From Curvibacter sp. GWA2_63_95 (lineage in GTDB: Bacteria > Pseudomonadota > Gammaproteobacteria > Burkholderiales > Burkholderiaceae_C): a stretch of 50,863 nucleotides of DNA. Location of the stretch: NCBI GenBank assembly GCA_001795455.1, contig MGPB01000013.1, positions 1 through 50,863 on the forward strand, read 5' to 3'. Of this stretch, positions 26,223 to 36,639 are shown in pieces. Below the pieces are notes generated by a model. That model saw only the letters and a list, made by a program, of their open reading frames with translations, searched no databases and was not told the origin of the DNA. The stretch's first letter is position 1; every line of letters starts with the position of its first letter. A program made the translations under genes and the position numbers.

Positions 26223-27774
26223 GTTGCAACTCCGGCGCATTCCACAAACCACTCATCCACTCTCCCAACTTTTCCACCGTGGCTTCGGCCACCGGCACCG
26301 AGGGCGACAGCTTGCCACGCGCAATCACGTGCAGGCGGTCGCTCACCTCAAACAATTCGTCCAGCTCTTCGCTCACCACCAGCACGGCGCAACCCGCATC
26401 GCGCAGCGCCAGGATGGCTCCGCGGATTTGTGCCGCCGCTCCCACGTCCACCCCCCAGGTGGGCTGGGAGACGATGAACAGCTTGGGCGCGGCGTCAATC
26501 TCGCGGCCGACGATGAACTTTTGCAAATTGCCACCCGACAGCGAGCGCGCCACGGCGCTGGGGCCATTGGCTTTCACGCCGAAGGCCTTGATGATGCGGG
26601 CGGCATGTTCCTCGAGCTGGCCCACGCGAATCCAGCCCCCAGCGAACTTGGGCAGGGAGATGGAGCCGGTACGGGTCAGCAACATGTTTTGTGCCAGGCT
26701 GAGCGTGGGCACGGCACCGCGGCCCAGGCGCTCCTCCGGCACAAAGTGCAGGCCCAGCTTGCGCCGCCCGCCAGGGTGCACCGCTGATACATCGACCTGG
26801 TCCATGCGGATGCTGCCTTTGGGCGCACGGCAGTCTTCGCCCGACAGCGCATACAGCAACTCCTTCTGGCCATTGCCCGACACACCGGCAATGCCCACCA
26901 CCTCGCCGGCATGTACGGTGAGCGAAATACCATCCAGGTCCACCCCGAACTGGTCTTCGCGCGCCAGGCTCAGCTGGCTCACGCGCAGCACCGGGGCACC
27001 GGCATGCAGGGGGCGGTGCTCCAGCTGCGGTGGCTCAGCACCAATCATCAGGCGCGAGAGCGAAGCGTTGGACTCTTCGGCCGGGTTGCACACCCCGGTG
27101 ACCTTGCCGCCGCGCAGCACGGTGCAGGCGTTGCACAGTTCGCGGATTTCATGCAGCTTGTGGCTGATGTACAGAATGCTGCAGCCCTCAGAGGCCAGCT
27201 TTTTCAGCACCACAAACAGTTTTTCCACCGCCTGCGGCGTGAGCACCGAGGTGGGTTCGTCCAGGATCAGCAGCTGCGGGTTGGTCAGCAGCGCACGGAT
27301 GATTTCCACCCGCTGCATCTCGCCCACGCTCAGCGTGTGGACCGGGCGGCTGGGGTCGATGTCCAGGCCGTATTCGGCCGCCTTGGCGGTGATGCTGGCG
27401 GTGACCTGCTCCAGGCTTTGTGCCTTGTCCAGCCCGAGCCAGACGTTCTCGGCCACGGTAATGGTGTCAAACAGGTTGAAGTGCTGGAACACCATGCTGA
27501 TGCCCAGGGCGCGTGCCTCCTTGGGGTTGCGGATGGAGACGGGCTTGCCGTTGAACAGCACCTGACCGGCGTCGGGCTTGATGGAACCATAAATGATCTT
27601 CATCAGCGTGGACTTGCCGGCGCCGTTTTCGCCAAGCACCGCGTGGGTCTGGCCGGGCAACACGCTGAGCGACACCTCGCTGTTGGCCACCACGCCGGGG
27701 TAGGCCTTGGTGATGCCGGTGAGCTGGAGACGGGGAACGGAGGAAGGCGGGGAATCGGGTACGGGGGTAACCAT
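26215..27774 (-). CDS. Duplicated-domain ABC transporter ATPase, NupO/YufO type
   Basis: 519 residues with two ABC domains, as in sugar and nucleoside importers. Domain 1: Walker A GENGAGKST (48-56), signature LSVGEMQR, Walker B LLILDEPTS. Domain 2: a degenerate P-loop (GIAGVSGNGQKELL) and signature LSGGNLQKFIVGREI with LFIVSQPTWGVDVGAA, where the Walker B aspartate-glutamate is replaced (SQPT), as usual for the second half of this family. It starts 13 bases after the LysR gene, so regulator and transporter may share a transcript. Confidence 0.93.
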   Translation of the reverse strand: MVTPVPDSPPSSVPRLQLTGITKAYPGVVANSEVSLSVLPGQTHAVLGENGAGKSTLMKIIYGSIKPDAGQVLFNGKPVSIRNPKEARALGISMVFQHFNLFDTITVAENVWLGLDKAQSLEQVTASITAKAAEYGLDIDPSRPVHTLSVGEMQRVEIIRALLTNPQLLILDEPTSVLTPQAVEKLFVVLKKLASEGCSILYISHKLHEIRELCNACTVLRGGKVTGVCNPAEESNASLSRLMIGAEPPQLEHRPLHAGAPVLRVSQLSLAREDQFGVDLDGISLTVHAGEVVGIAGVSGNGQKELLYALSGEDCRAPKGSIRMDQVDVSAVHPGGRRKLGLHFVPEERLGRGAVPTLSLAQNMLLTRTGSISLPKFAGGWIRVGQLEEHAARIIKAFGVKANGPSAVARSLSGGNLQKFIVGREIDAAPKLFIVSQPTWGVDVGAAAQIRGAILALRDAGCAVLVVSEELDELFEVSDRLHVIARGKLSPSVPVAEATVEKLGEWMSGLWNAPELQHA

Positions 27775-27787
27775 GGGTAGGTGTCTC

Positions 27788-28720
27788 TTATTCTTTTCGG
27801 AGTTCGGCCGCGACCGACTTGATGCGCTCGCGCAGCCACTTGTTGGAGGCGCTGGTATGGGTGCGGGCGTGCCAAAGCTGGTAGTACATCATGCGGGGGA
27901 ATTCCACGGGGCAAGGCAGTATTTTGACCGGCAGTGTGTCCACAAACCGTTCGCAGTACTGCCTGCCGGTGGTGAGCACCAGCAAGGTTGATGCCACCAT
28001 GCCCGGAATCAGCCCGAAATGCGGGCAGCGCGCCACGATATGGCGCTGCAGGCCCAGGCCGGTCAGGTGGTCGTCAATGACTCCCTTGGCACCGGGGTGG
28101 GTGGCGCCGGGCGCAATGTGTTCGGCCTCCAGCCACGAGGCCTGGTCCCAGCCGCGGCGCACGGCCGGGTGTTTTTTGGACACCAGGCACACCACCTCGT
28201 CGCCAAACAGGCGGCCCAGGTGCAGGTCGTCGGGCGGTTGCGGCCAGTTGCCAATCACCACATCAATATCGCCCTGGGCCAGCAGAGTGCGGTAGTCGCT
28301 GGCGCCCGACAGGGGGTGGATCTCGATCTCGGCCAGCGGCGCGTGCGATTTGATCTGCGCGACCAGCTGGGGCAAGAACAGCGGGTCCAGGTAGTCACTG
28401 GCGGCCAGGCGGAAGGTATTGCGCGCGGTGGCGGGCTCAAAGCCGCGGGCATCAGAAAACAGCATCTCGGCGGCACGCAATATGCTGGCACTGGGCTCCA
28501 GCATGCGCAGCGCCGTTTCGGTGGGCACCATGCCCGAGCCGGAGCGCACCAAAAGTGGGTCGCCGGCAAAGTCGCGCAGGCGTTTCAGCGACGCGCTCAC
28601 CGCCGGCTGGTGCATGCCCAGTCGGATGGCGGCTTTGGAAACGCTGCGCTCGGTTAACACGGTATGAAGGACCCTGATCAGATGAAGGTCTATCTTGTCG
28701 AAAAGGGATTGGTCTCTCAT
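27788..28720 (-). CDS. LysR family transcriptional regulator
   Basis: 310 residues. Winged helix at about 8-67 (LIRVLHTVLTERSVSKAA, HQPAVSASLKRLRD), then a periplasmic-binding-like effector domain (FRLAASDYLDPLFLPQLV, GDIDVVIGNWP). It is divergent from xdhA with only 42 bases between start codons and co-directional with the purine-type transporter, so it probably controls both in response to a purine intermediate. Confidence 0.92.
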   Translation of the reverse strand: MRDQSLFDKIDLHLIRVLHTVLTERSVSKAAIRLGMHQPAVSASLKRLRDFAGDPLLVRSGSGMVPTETALRMLEPSASILRAAEMLFSDARGFEPATARNTFRLAASDYLDPLFLPQLVAQIKSHAPLAEIEIHPLSGASDYRTLLAQGDIDVVIGNWPQPPDDLHLGRLFGDEVVCLVSKKHPAVRRGWDQASWLEAEHIAPGATHPGAKGVIDDHLTGLGLQRHIVARCPHFGLIPGMVASTLLVLTTGRQYCERFVDTLPVKILPCPVEFPRMMYYQLWHARTHTSASNKWLRERIKSVAAELRKE

Positions 28721-28740
28721 ACAGGCGTGTAAATTGGTGC

Positions 28741-28760
28741 CATATGCTAATGCGTATGGG
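28741..28760. promoter_or_regulatory. Possible LysR site between the regulator and xdhA
   Basis: CCATATGCTAATGCGTATGG has outer arms CCATA/TATGG and inner TGC/GCG, an imperfect dyad placed immediately before the GTG of xdhA. LysR proteins often bind such dyads in divergent gaps. Position shared with the start region makes it uncertain. Confidence 0.3.
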
Positions 28761-28762
28761 AG

Positions 28763-30153
<1,391 letters not shown>

Positions 30154-30157
<4 letters not shown>

Positions 30158-32532
30158 GCGCCGCGTCCGTCATCGCCTCTGGCATGCCCAGCCTGTCGCC
30201 CACCGTGCTGGAGGCCGCCCCCACACCGCGTGGCCCCGCTGCCGGGGTCAACCAGTTCCATGAAAGCGCCCTGGCCCAGGTGGCCGGCGCCGTGCACTAC
30301 ATCGACGACCTGCCCGAGGTGCGCGGCACGCTGCACGCGGCGCCCATCCTCTCAACGCAAGCGCACGGCAAGCTGCTGGGCGTGGACGCCAGCGCCGCGC
30401 TGGCCATGCCCGGTGTGGTGAATGTGGTGCTGAGCGAGGACATTCCCGGCGACCCCATGCTGGCCGCCTTTGCGGGCGACGAGCCCGTGTTTGCCATGGA
30501 CACCGTGCAGTTTGTCGGCCAGGTGGTGGGTGTGGTGGTGGCGCACACCGCCATGCAGGCGCGCCACGCGGCACGCAAGGTGAAGCTGAACATCGAGGCC
30601 CTGCCCGCGGTGCTGACCGTGCAGCAGGCGCTGGAGGCCCAAAGTTTTGTGCTGCCCCCGGTGACGGTGCGCCGTGGTGACGCCACCGCCGCACTCGCCA
30701 AGGCACAGCATTCCCTGCACGGCACGCTGGAGGTGGGCGGCCAGGAGCACTTTTACCTGGAGGGGCAAATTGCCTACGCCATGCCGCTGGAGCAAAACCA
30801 GTGGTGCATCTACAGCAGCACCCAGCACCCGGGCGAGGTGCAGCACTGGGTGAGCCACGCGCTGGGCATCGACAACCATGCCGTCAAGGTGGAATGCCGG
30901 CGCATGGGCGGCGGCTTTGGCGGCAAGGAAACCCAGGCCGGCCACCTGGCCGTGTGGGCCGCCGTGGCCGCGGTGAAGACCAAACAGGCCGTGAAGCTGC
31001 GCATGGACCGCGACGACGACTTCATGGTCACCGGCAAGCGCCACCCCTTTGCCTACGAATACACCGTGGGCTTTGACGACAGCGGCCGCCTCACCGCGCT
31101 GCAACTGCAGATGGCCGCCAACTGCGGCTTCAGCGCCGACCTGTCCGGCCCCGTGGCCGACCGCGCCATCTTCCACACCGACAACGCCTACTACCTGCAG
31201 GACGTGGACATCACCTCCTACCGCTGCAAGACCAACACCCAAAGCCACACCGCATTTCGCGGCTTTGGCGGCCCGCAGGGTGTGATCCTGATCGAGACCA
31301 TCATGGGCGACATTGCCCGTGCGCTGAAGCTGGACCCGCTGGACGTGCGCCTGCGCAACCTCTACAGCGACGAAGCCATTGCCGGCACCGACCAGAAACG
31401 GGATACCACCCACTACCAGATGAAGGTGGAGGACAACATCCTCCACCCTTTGCTATCAAAACTGGAGCTTTCTGCGCAATACCGACGCCGGGTAGAGGCC
31501 ATTTCTGCATGGAATGCAGGCAGCCCCGTGCTCAAGCGCGGCATTGCCATCACCCCGGTCAAGTTCGGCATCAGCTTCACCGCCACGCTGTTTAACCAGG
31601 CTGGCGCGCTGGTGCATGTGTACACCGACGGCAGCGTGCAGGTGAACCACGGCGGCACCGAGATGGGCCAGGGCCTGCACACCAAGGTGGCGCAAATCGT
31701 GGCGGACGAACTGGGCATTCCGTTTGCGCGCGTGCTGTGCACCGCCAGCGATACCAGCAAGGTGCCCAATGCATCGGCCACCGCCGCCAGCGCGGGCACC
31801 GACCTGAATGGCCGCGCCGCCCAGTTTGCCGCGCGCCATGTGCGCGACAACCTGGCAGCCTTCGTCTGCGGGCTGGACGGCTGCGGCGCCGGCGCCATCA
31901 AGTTCAAGGGCGGCGAGGTGTTCTCGCCCGTGACCACGCGCAGCTTCGACGAGGTGGTGAAGCTGGCCTACGCCAACCGCATCCAGCTGTGGAGCGACGG
32001 CTTCTACCGCACGCCCAAAATCCATTACGACAAAACCACGCTCACCGGCCGCCCCTTCTATTACTTCGCCTATGGCGCCGCGTGTACCGAGGTGGTCATC
32101 GACAGGCTCACGGGAGAGAGCAAGGTGCTGAAAGTGGACATCCTGCACGACGTGGGCCGCAGCATCAACCCGGCCATCGATGTGGGGCAGATCGAGGGCG
32201 GCTTTGTGCAGGGCATGGGCTGGCTCACTACCGAGCAACTGGTGTGGAACGACAAGGGCTACCTCAGCACCCACGCGCCCAGCACCTACAAGATCCCCAC
32301 CGCGGGCGATGTGCCCGAGCACTTCAAGGTAGACCTGTGGCCCGAACCCAACCGCGAGGACAACGTGTTTGGCAGCAAGGCCGTGGGCGAGCCGCCGTTC
32401 ATGCTGGCCATCAGCGTGTATGAGGCGCTGCGTGACGCCGTGGCCCAGGCACGTGGCGACGACAAGCTGGTGCGCCTGACCGCCCCGGCCACGGCCGAAA
32501 ACGTGCTGCGCGCGTTACAGTCCGGGGCATGA
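30154..32532 (+). CDS. xdhB: Xanthine dehydrogenase molybdenum-binding subunit
   Basis: Oxidises hypoxanthine and xanthine to urate with XdhA. 792 residues. Molybdenum-cofactor motifs: RRMGGGFGGKETQ, HTAFRGFGGPQG (substrate Arg), GTEMGQGLHTKVAQ, GSKAVGEPPFML (catalytic Glu). A dispersed repeat (31452-31508) is read in frame in a helix before SPVLKRGIAITPVKFG, where homologues have equal length. The usual third gene, xdhC (cofactor insertion), does not follow; a short helix-turn-helix-like gene does. Confidence 0.95.
31452..31508 (+). repeat. Dispersed repeat, copy e (inside xdhB)
   Basis: Blocks GCTATCAAAACTGGAGCTT, TCTGCGCAATACC and CGGGTAGAGGCCATTTC. Same translational phase as copy d (CTA-TCA-AAA-CTG-GAG-CT), giving LSKLELSAQYRRRVEA. 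Confidence 0.8.
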
Positions 32533-32834
32533 CGCCAGACACCGCCACCACACCCGCTCCGCTCCCAGCGCCCATCACGCTCACCATGCCCATTCCCACG
32601 GGTGAACAGCTCAAGGCCGCGCGCGTTGCGGCCGGGCTGAACCAGGCCCAGGCGGCCGAGCTGATGGGCTACTCGCTGCAAACCGGCAGCCGCGGTGGCC
32701 TGCAGTCCCGCACCTGGCAGGCGCTGGAAAGCCCGACCGACGAGCGCTGCATGCAGGGCCCCATGTTCGCCATGTTTTTGCTGCTGACCGGGCAGCACCC
32801 GGCCTACACCTTGGTACCCAAGGCGCCAGACTAA
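32529..32834 (+). CDS. Small helix-turn-helix-like protein
   Basis: 101 residues. A Pro/Ala-rich N-terminus precedes a segment that looks like an XRE-type helix-turn-helix (TGEQLKAARVAAGLNQAQAA, ELMGYSLQTG, RTWQALES) and ends FAMFLLLTGQHPAYTL. Similar short proteins are found as phage- or plasmid-derived putative regulators. The ATG overlaps the xdhB stop (ATGA), so it would be made with XdhAB. I cannot assign a target. Confidence 0.65.
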   Translation: MTPDTATTPAPLPAPITLTMPIPTGEQLKAARVAAGLNQAQAAELMGYSLQTGSRGGLQSRTWQALESPTDERCMQGPMFAMFLLLTGQHPAYTLVPKAPD

Positions 32835-33070
32835 GGCAGCTGCCGCGGTGTGCTGCCGCTGCGGTCGATGAGCTTGGGATTGGCCCCGGCAGCCGTCAGC
32901 AGGCCCGTGTACTGCTCGTCCAGGTGACCGCCAGGTGCACCGCCACAGCGTTGTCTGCACGTCGCACGGCGCGCACAGTGCCAGCGCGGTCCACCACGGC
33001 GGTGGTCACGGCTTAGCCCTTGTCCTGGCAGAAAGCAACGGCGGCAAACAGGGCGATGGAGGCGATTGCG
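32831..33070 (-). pseudogene. Remnant resembling a GlcG/HbpS-type secreted protein
   Basis: In pieces of different frames on the minus strand I see a signal-peptide-like LSALAIASIALFAAVAFCQ, a VTTAVVDRAGTVRAVRRADN segment typical of heme-binding GlcG/HbpS proteins, and LTAAGANPKLIDRSG before a stop. Stops and frame changes separate them, so this is a decayed gene, with low certainty on the family. Confidence 0.35.
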
Positions 33071-33079
33071 AGGGCAGAC

Positions 33080-33346
33080 AACCGCGTTGTCGCCGATGCC
33101 GAGCTGCTTGTAGAGGCGCATGCCTTCGCCGCGAAGTTCGTGCAAGGCCCGACACGCGCCCACGCCGCCCACAAGGCTTTGCTGCGCGCCTGGGCCAACG
33201 GCGGTGTTCAGGCGGCCGACGAAGTGATGTTCAACATTGCCATGCCCTTGTTCGAGACAGAAGACGTGAAGGACGGGCTTGCTTCGGCCGTCAAGGCCCT
33301 GACGGCCGGCACGGCGCGCCCGGTGCTCGAATTCAAGGGCCGTTGA
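33080..33346 (+). pseudogene. 3' remnant of an enoyl-CoA hydratase/isomerase gene
   Basis: About 88 codons ending at a TGA encode the C-terminal tail of a crotonase-family protein: ALLRAWANGGVQAADEV, MFNIAMPLFETEDVKDGLASAVKAL and RPVLEFKGR. The catalytic oxyanion-hole region and N-terminal two thirds are missing, so it cannot be functional as a hydratase. Confidence 0.65.
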
Positions 33347-33896
33347 TCCGCCGCGCAAGCCTTGTCACGGAGCGGAACATGCGCGAATTGCGGGCGCAAG
33401 TAGTCGAGGCGCATGGGGGATTGGTGCGCTGGAAGCGGCATGAAACGCTCAGCGGCACTATCGTGATGGGTGACTTCCGAAACTCGTGCCGGTTGCATCT
33501 TGGGTGCTCTTAGGCTAAACAACGTCGCCGGTACTCCGCTGCATGTTGCGGCGGACTCAGCATGTGCGTGCAAATGTTTTCTCGGGTTGCAGGAGAATCG
33601 AGCGTGCAATCAACTGCCAGCCCGGAAGCAGCCGCTTGAGCGTATGTGAAATTTAATTTATTACGAGCGATTGCGCTGTAAGCCAAGTTAGACCGAGGGG
33701 CAAGTGTCTGCTTTATACGGTCAGGAGTACGCGCTACGAAAAATGCCACGTAGCGACCCTACCAGATCTGATCCACCCCGAACGACAAGCCGATGGAAGA
33801 CTACGCCAGGAAATAAGGCCTCCGCGCTCCGCCGCTGCACGGGTCGCGCCCCCCCCCAGGGGGCTGAATTCAGCTTGGGGCAGCCCGGCGCTGAAT
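33347..33896. other. Gene-poor decayed stretch
   Basis: No intact gene. A fragment at 33379-33477 on the plus strand (MRELRAQVVEAHGGLVRWKR, then LSGTIVMGDF) resembles the N-terminus of an outer-membrane lipid-type hypothetical family, then breaks. CTGAATTCAG occurs at 33864-33873 and 33891-33900 around a GC-rich arm; the second copy contains the stop of the AraC gene. AT content rises near 33640-33700. Confidence 0.5.
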
Positions 33897-34886
33897 TCAG
33901 GAGGCCTCCTTGGCCCGGTACGGGCTCTGCCGGTCCGCGGCGTCCTGCTCGCGGAACTGGCGCGGCGACTGGCCGGTGGTGCGTTTGAAGACCTTGGAAA
34001 AACTGAAGGCGTCCTGGTAGCCCACGGCCTGCGCGATCTGTTCCAGCGACTGCCGGGTGTTGGCCAGCAGCTGCATGGCCTTCTGCATGCGCAGGGTGCG
34101 CAGGTGGTTCAGCGGCGTGTCGCCCAGGGCGTTGCGAAAGCGCTCGGCCAGCGCCGAGCGCGACAGGCCGGCCTGCTGGCCCAGTTCTTCGAGCGTCCAG
34201 CTGTGGCCGAGGTTGCCGTGCATGAGCGTGAGCACCTGGCGGATCGGGCGGTCGGCGATGGCGTGGTGCAAGCCCGGTGCGCCGGGGTTTTGGCGCTGTG
34301 CAATCTCGCGCAGGGCAAAGGCGAACAGTGCGTCAAGCAGGCCCAGGGTGGCCGAGGAGGCGCCCAGTCCTTCGTCGCCCAGCTCGCGGTCGAGCAGGCC
34401 GATGGTCAGGGGCAGGGCGGAGAGCGGGGGCAGAGAGTGGCCGCGCACCACGAACCACGGCGGCAGGCTGCGCAGGAAGGGATGCAGCGGGTCGTGCCAG
34501 AACTGGTAGGCCGCACTGATGACTTGCGCGTAGGCCTGGGTGGGCGGGTTGTCGTCGGCCCCGGCTCTAGAGGACGGGGTTCCGTCTGCCAGACCAGCGC
34601 CTGCGAATGGTGCGATCGCCATGGTGGTGCTGTGCGTGGGCGTTGTGCGGTCCAGCGACAGCTGGTGCGCGCAGCCGCGCGCCATCAGCACCAGGTCGCC
34701 AGCCTGCAGCGCCAGCGGCTCGTCCAGATCGGGCGCGTGCACGAAGGCGCGGCCGCGCGTGACTGCGTGCAGGCCGAAGCTGCGGTCGCAGGGAAAGCGC
34801 AGCGCCGTCTCGGGCGTCAGCGCGTGCAGGTCAAGCAGGCGGCGCCGCAGTCCGGCGACATGAAGAATGTCTGAGAGTATGTCCAT
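33897..34886 (-). CDS. AraC family transcriptional regulator
   Basis: 329 residues. An N-terminal cupin-like sensor (about 15-80, DRSFGLHAVTRGRAFVH, LALQAGDLVLMARGCAHQL) resembles the AraC_binding_2/Cupin_6 type, and the C-terminal double helix-turn-helix (WTLEELGQQAGLSRSALAERF, SLEQIAQAVGYQDAFSFSKVF) ends in TGQSPRQFREQ. It is divergent from an NmrA-like oxidoreductase gene, a common pairing where the regulator controls the enzyme. ATG at 34886 is chosen at the first residue with domain character. Confidence 0.9.
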   Translation of the reverse strand: MDILSDILHVAGLRRRLLDLHALTPETALRFPCDRSFGLHAVTRGRAFVHAPDLDEPLALQAGDLVLMARGCAHQLSLDRTTPTHSTTMAIAPFAGAGLADGTPSSRAGADDNPPTQAYAQVISAAYQFWHDPLHPFLRSLPPWFVVRGHSLPPLSALPLTIGLLDRELGDEGLGASSATLGLLDALFAFALREIAQRQNPGAPGLHHAIADRPIRQVLTLMHGNLGHSWTLEELGQQAGLSRSALAERFRNALGDTPLNHLRTLRMQKAMQLLANTRQSLEQIAQAVGYQDAFSFSKVFKRTTGQSPRQFREQDAADRQSPYRAKEAS

Positions 34887-34932
34887 GACCTCTATTATAT
34901 GGACGATTGGACATGAATTGTGGAATTTCATG
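34881..34932. promoter_or_regulatory. Dyads in the AraC/oxidoreductase divergent gap
   Basis: GTCCAT (34881-34886) and ATGGAC (34899-34904) are inverted repeats around a TATTATAT core that offers a -10 on either strand. CATGAA (34912-34917) and TTCATG (34927-34932) form a second dyad. They are candidates for regulator binding. Confidence 0.4.
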
Positions 34933-34996
34933 CATTCAAGTTTTTTCAGCGGAGGTACAAACTGGAGGCCTTTCCATCCACAAACAGGAGTTATGC

Positions 34997-35830
34997 ATGA
35001 CAACCACCCTCGTGACCGGCGCCAACGGCCAAAACGGTTCCCCCCTCGTTGACCTGCTCGCCGCCCAGGGCCAGACCGTGCGCCGCGCCACCAGCCGCAC
35101 CCCCACCCAGGCCGGCGAGGTTCACCTCAACCTGGCCACCGGCGAAGGCCTGGCTGCGGCCCTGGCCGACGTCGACCAGCTGTTCCTGTTGGCGCCTTCC
35201 GGCTATTCCAACCATCACGAGTTGCTGATTCCCACCATCGACGCCGCCAAGGCCGCCGGTGTGCGCAAGGTGCTGCTGATGTCCGCCATGGGTGCCAACG
35301 CCGACGACAGCATCCCGCTGCGCCGCGCCGAGTTGCACCTGGAGCGTTCGGGTCTGGCCTGGAACGTGATCCGCCCCAACTGGTTCATGCAGAACTTCCA
35401 CACTTTCTGGCTGCAGGGCATCCAGACCCAGGGCCAGATCCTCCTGCCGGTGGGCGCCGCGAAGGGCAGCTTCATCGACACGCGCGACGTCGCGGCCGTG
35501 GCCGCCAAGCTGCTGAGCAGCGACGACTTCGTGAACCAGTCGCACGACCTGACCGGCAGCGAGGCGTTCGACCACACCCAGGTGGCGGCAATCCTGTCGA
35601 AGGCTGCGGGCCGGACCATTGGCTACACCGACGTTCCCGAAGACGCAATGCGCCAGGGTCTGTTGGGCGCGGGTCTACCGGCGGACTACGCCGAGTTCCT
35701 GCTGGCGATCCTGGGTGCCTTCAAGACCGGCTATGCCGAGCGCACCACCGACGCGGTGCAGCGCATCACCGGGAAAGCGCCGATCCGTCTGGAACAGTAC
35801 GCGCAGGACTTCAAGGCCCACTGGGCCTGA
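34997..35830 (+). CDS. NmrA-family NAD(P)-binding oxidoreductase
   Basis: 277 residues. Rossmann motif GANGQNG at 8-14, then a short-chain dehydrogenase/NmrA core (VRKVLLMSAMGAN, AWNVIRPNWFMQNF, FIDTRDVAAVAAKLL). It resembles QOR2-type NADPH:quinone oxidoreductases and NmrA redox sensors. ATG at 34997 has CAGGAG 6 bases upstream; an earlier in-frame start overlaps the operator region. A hairpin follows the stop. Confidence 0.9.
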   Translation: MTTTLVTGANGQNGSPLVDLLAAQGQTVRRATSRTPTQAGEVHLNLATGEGLAAALADVDQLFLLAPSGYSNHHELLIPTIDAAKAAGVRKVLLMSAMGANADDSIPLRRAELHLERSGLAWNVIRPNWFMQNFHTFWLQGIQTQGQILLPVGAAKGSFIDTRDVAAVAAKLLSSDDFVNQSHDLTGSEAFDHTQVAAILSKAAGRTIGYTDVPEDAMRQGLLGAGLPADYAEFLLAILGAFKTGYAERTTDAVQRITGKAPIRLEQYAQDFKAHWA

Positions 35831-35843
35831 GGCGGTGTGAACG

Positions 35844-35875
35844 AACCCGGCGAGCCCGAGTGGGGTCGGGTTTTC
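35844..35875 (+). terminator. Probable terminator after the NmrA-like gene
   Basis: AACCCG (35844-35849) pairs with CGGGTT (35867-35872), with an inner GCCC/GGGG helix, followed by TTTTCG. Moderate strength. Confidence 0.55.
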
Positions 35876-36189
35876 GTTTGATGGCCTGCGGTGGCGGTCG
35901 GATACTCGCACGACCTGATGCTGGCCGCGGTCGAGCGCATCCAACGGCTCGGTCGATCTGGAGTGAGGCTCCACCACCGCGAGCACGCGCGCCAGGCCGC
36001 GTCTCGGCGTCTCGGTGTCCATCTTTCAGACCAGCTCGCGCCTGCTCACCCGGCACAACTCGGGCAGCCAGGCACTGGCCAACCGCTAGGGCCGCAGCGT
36101 GGCGGTGACTGCTGGCGCCACCAGTAAGAGTAAGCGCCCCTTACTTAGGTAATGGCGGCAATGGTTTTTTAGGTTATTGCGCGCATTGG
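35876..36189. other. Non-coding or decayed stretch
   Basis: About 310 bases with no convincing gene. Short frames such as VSIFQTSSRLLTRHNSGS (plus, near 36015-36070) look like fragments but I do not recognise a family. The end is AT-rich, with GTAAG/CTTAC mini-dyads near 36125-36145. Confidence 0.5.
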
Positions 36190-36490
36190 CTTCGGAGTGC
36201 TTCCGGCAGGTCGAATGCAATAAGTACATCTAACCACCGCGAAATATACGCAATAAGCTATTAAATTGATATCAAAACCAGGCAATCTGCCCCCCGCTGC
36301 ACAGCCTACCGCCAGAAAGGCGTTGGTGACGATTTTGTAGCTTTTGTCCGGGTCGATCAGGATGCCGTTGAGCTTGAGTGTGACCAGTGCCGGGGCTTCC
36401 GACCCACTCACATTTTTTTGGCGGTGGCTGCGGACAGGGTGTTGACAGGCAGGCACAAAACTGCGGTCAACAATGCCAATGCCATGTGAC
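36190..36490 (-). pseudogene. Collapsed 5'-nucleotidase-family gene
   Basis: On the minus strand a signal peptide (MALALLTAVLCLPVNTLSA, about 36486-36430) ends in ATAKKM-stop. In another frame comes VTLKLNGILIDPDKSYKIV then TNAFLAVGCAAGG, which is the C-terminal domain of periplasmic 5'-nucleotidases. The whole catalytic domain is absent. A dispersed repeat copy (36225-36273) overlies its end. The intact ancestor would have fitted the purine theme. Confidence 0.5.
36225..36273 (-). repeat. Dispersed repeat, copy h (in the 5'-nucleotidase remnant)
   Basis: On the minus strand: GATATCAATTTAATAGCTT, ATTGCGTATATTTCGC and GGTGGTTAGATG, a diverged version of GCTATCAA..., TTGCGCATATTCCACG..., GGGCTAGAGG. 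Confidence 0.5.
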
Positions 36491-36639
36491 ACAGGTAGAC
36501 AGCGTTGACATCCATACGCTGCAAACTGACACTGCCCAGCAGCGACACGGTAAGGGCAACCCCCACACCGGAACCACCAGCAGTGGCCCTGGAGCCATCG
36601 CAAGTCCTGCCAGAGGCAGCGAGTAGTGCCAAATTGAAT

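Noticed and set aside
33864..33900. The paired CTGAATTCAG boxes as ends of an insertion sequence.
   Set aside because: They are 27 bases apart with no transposase or target duplication; more likely a local hairpin or repeat at a decayed junction.
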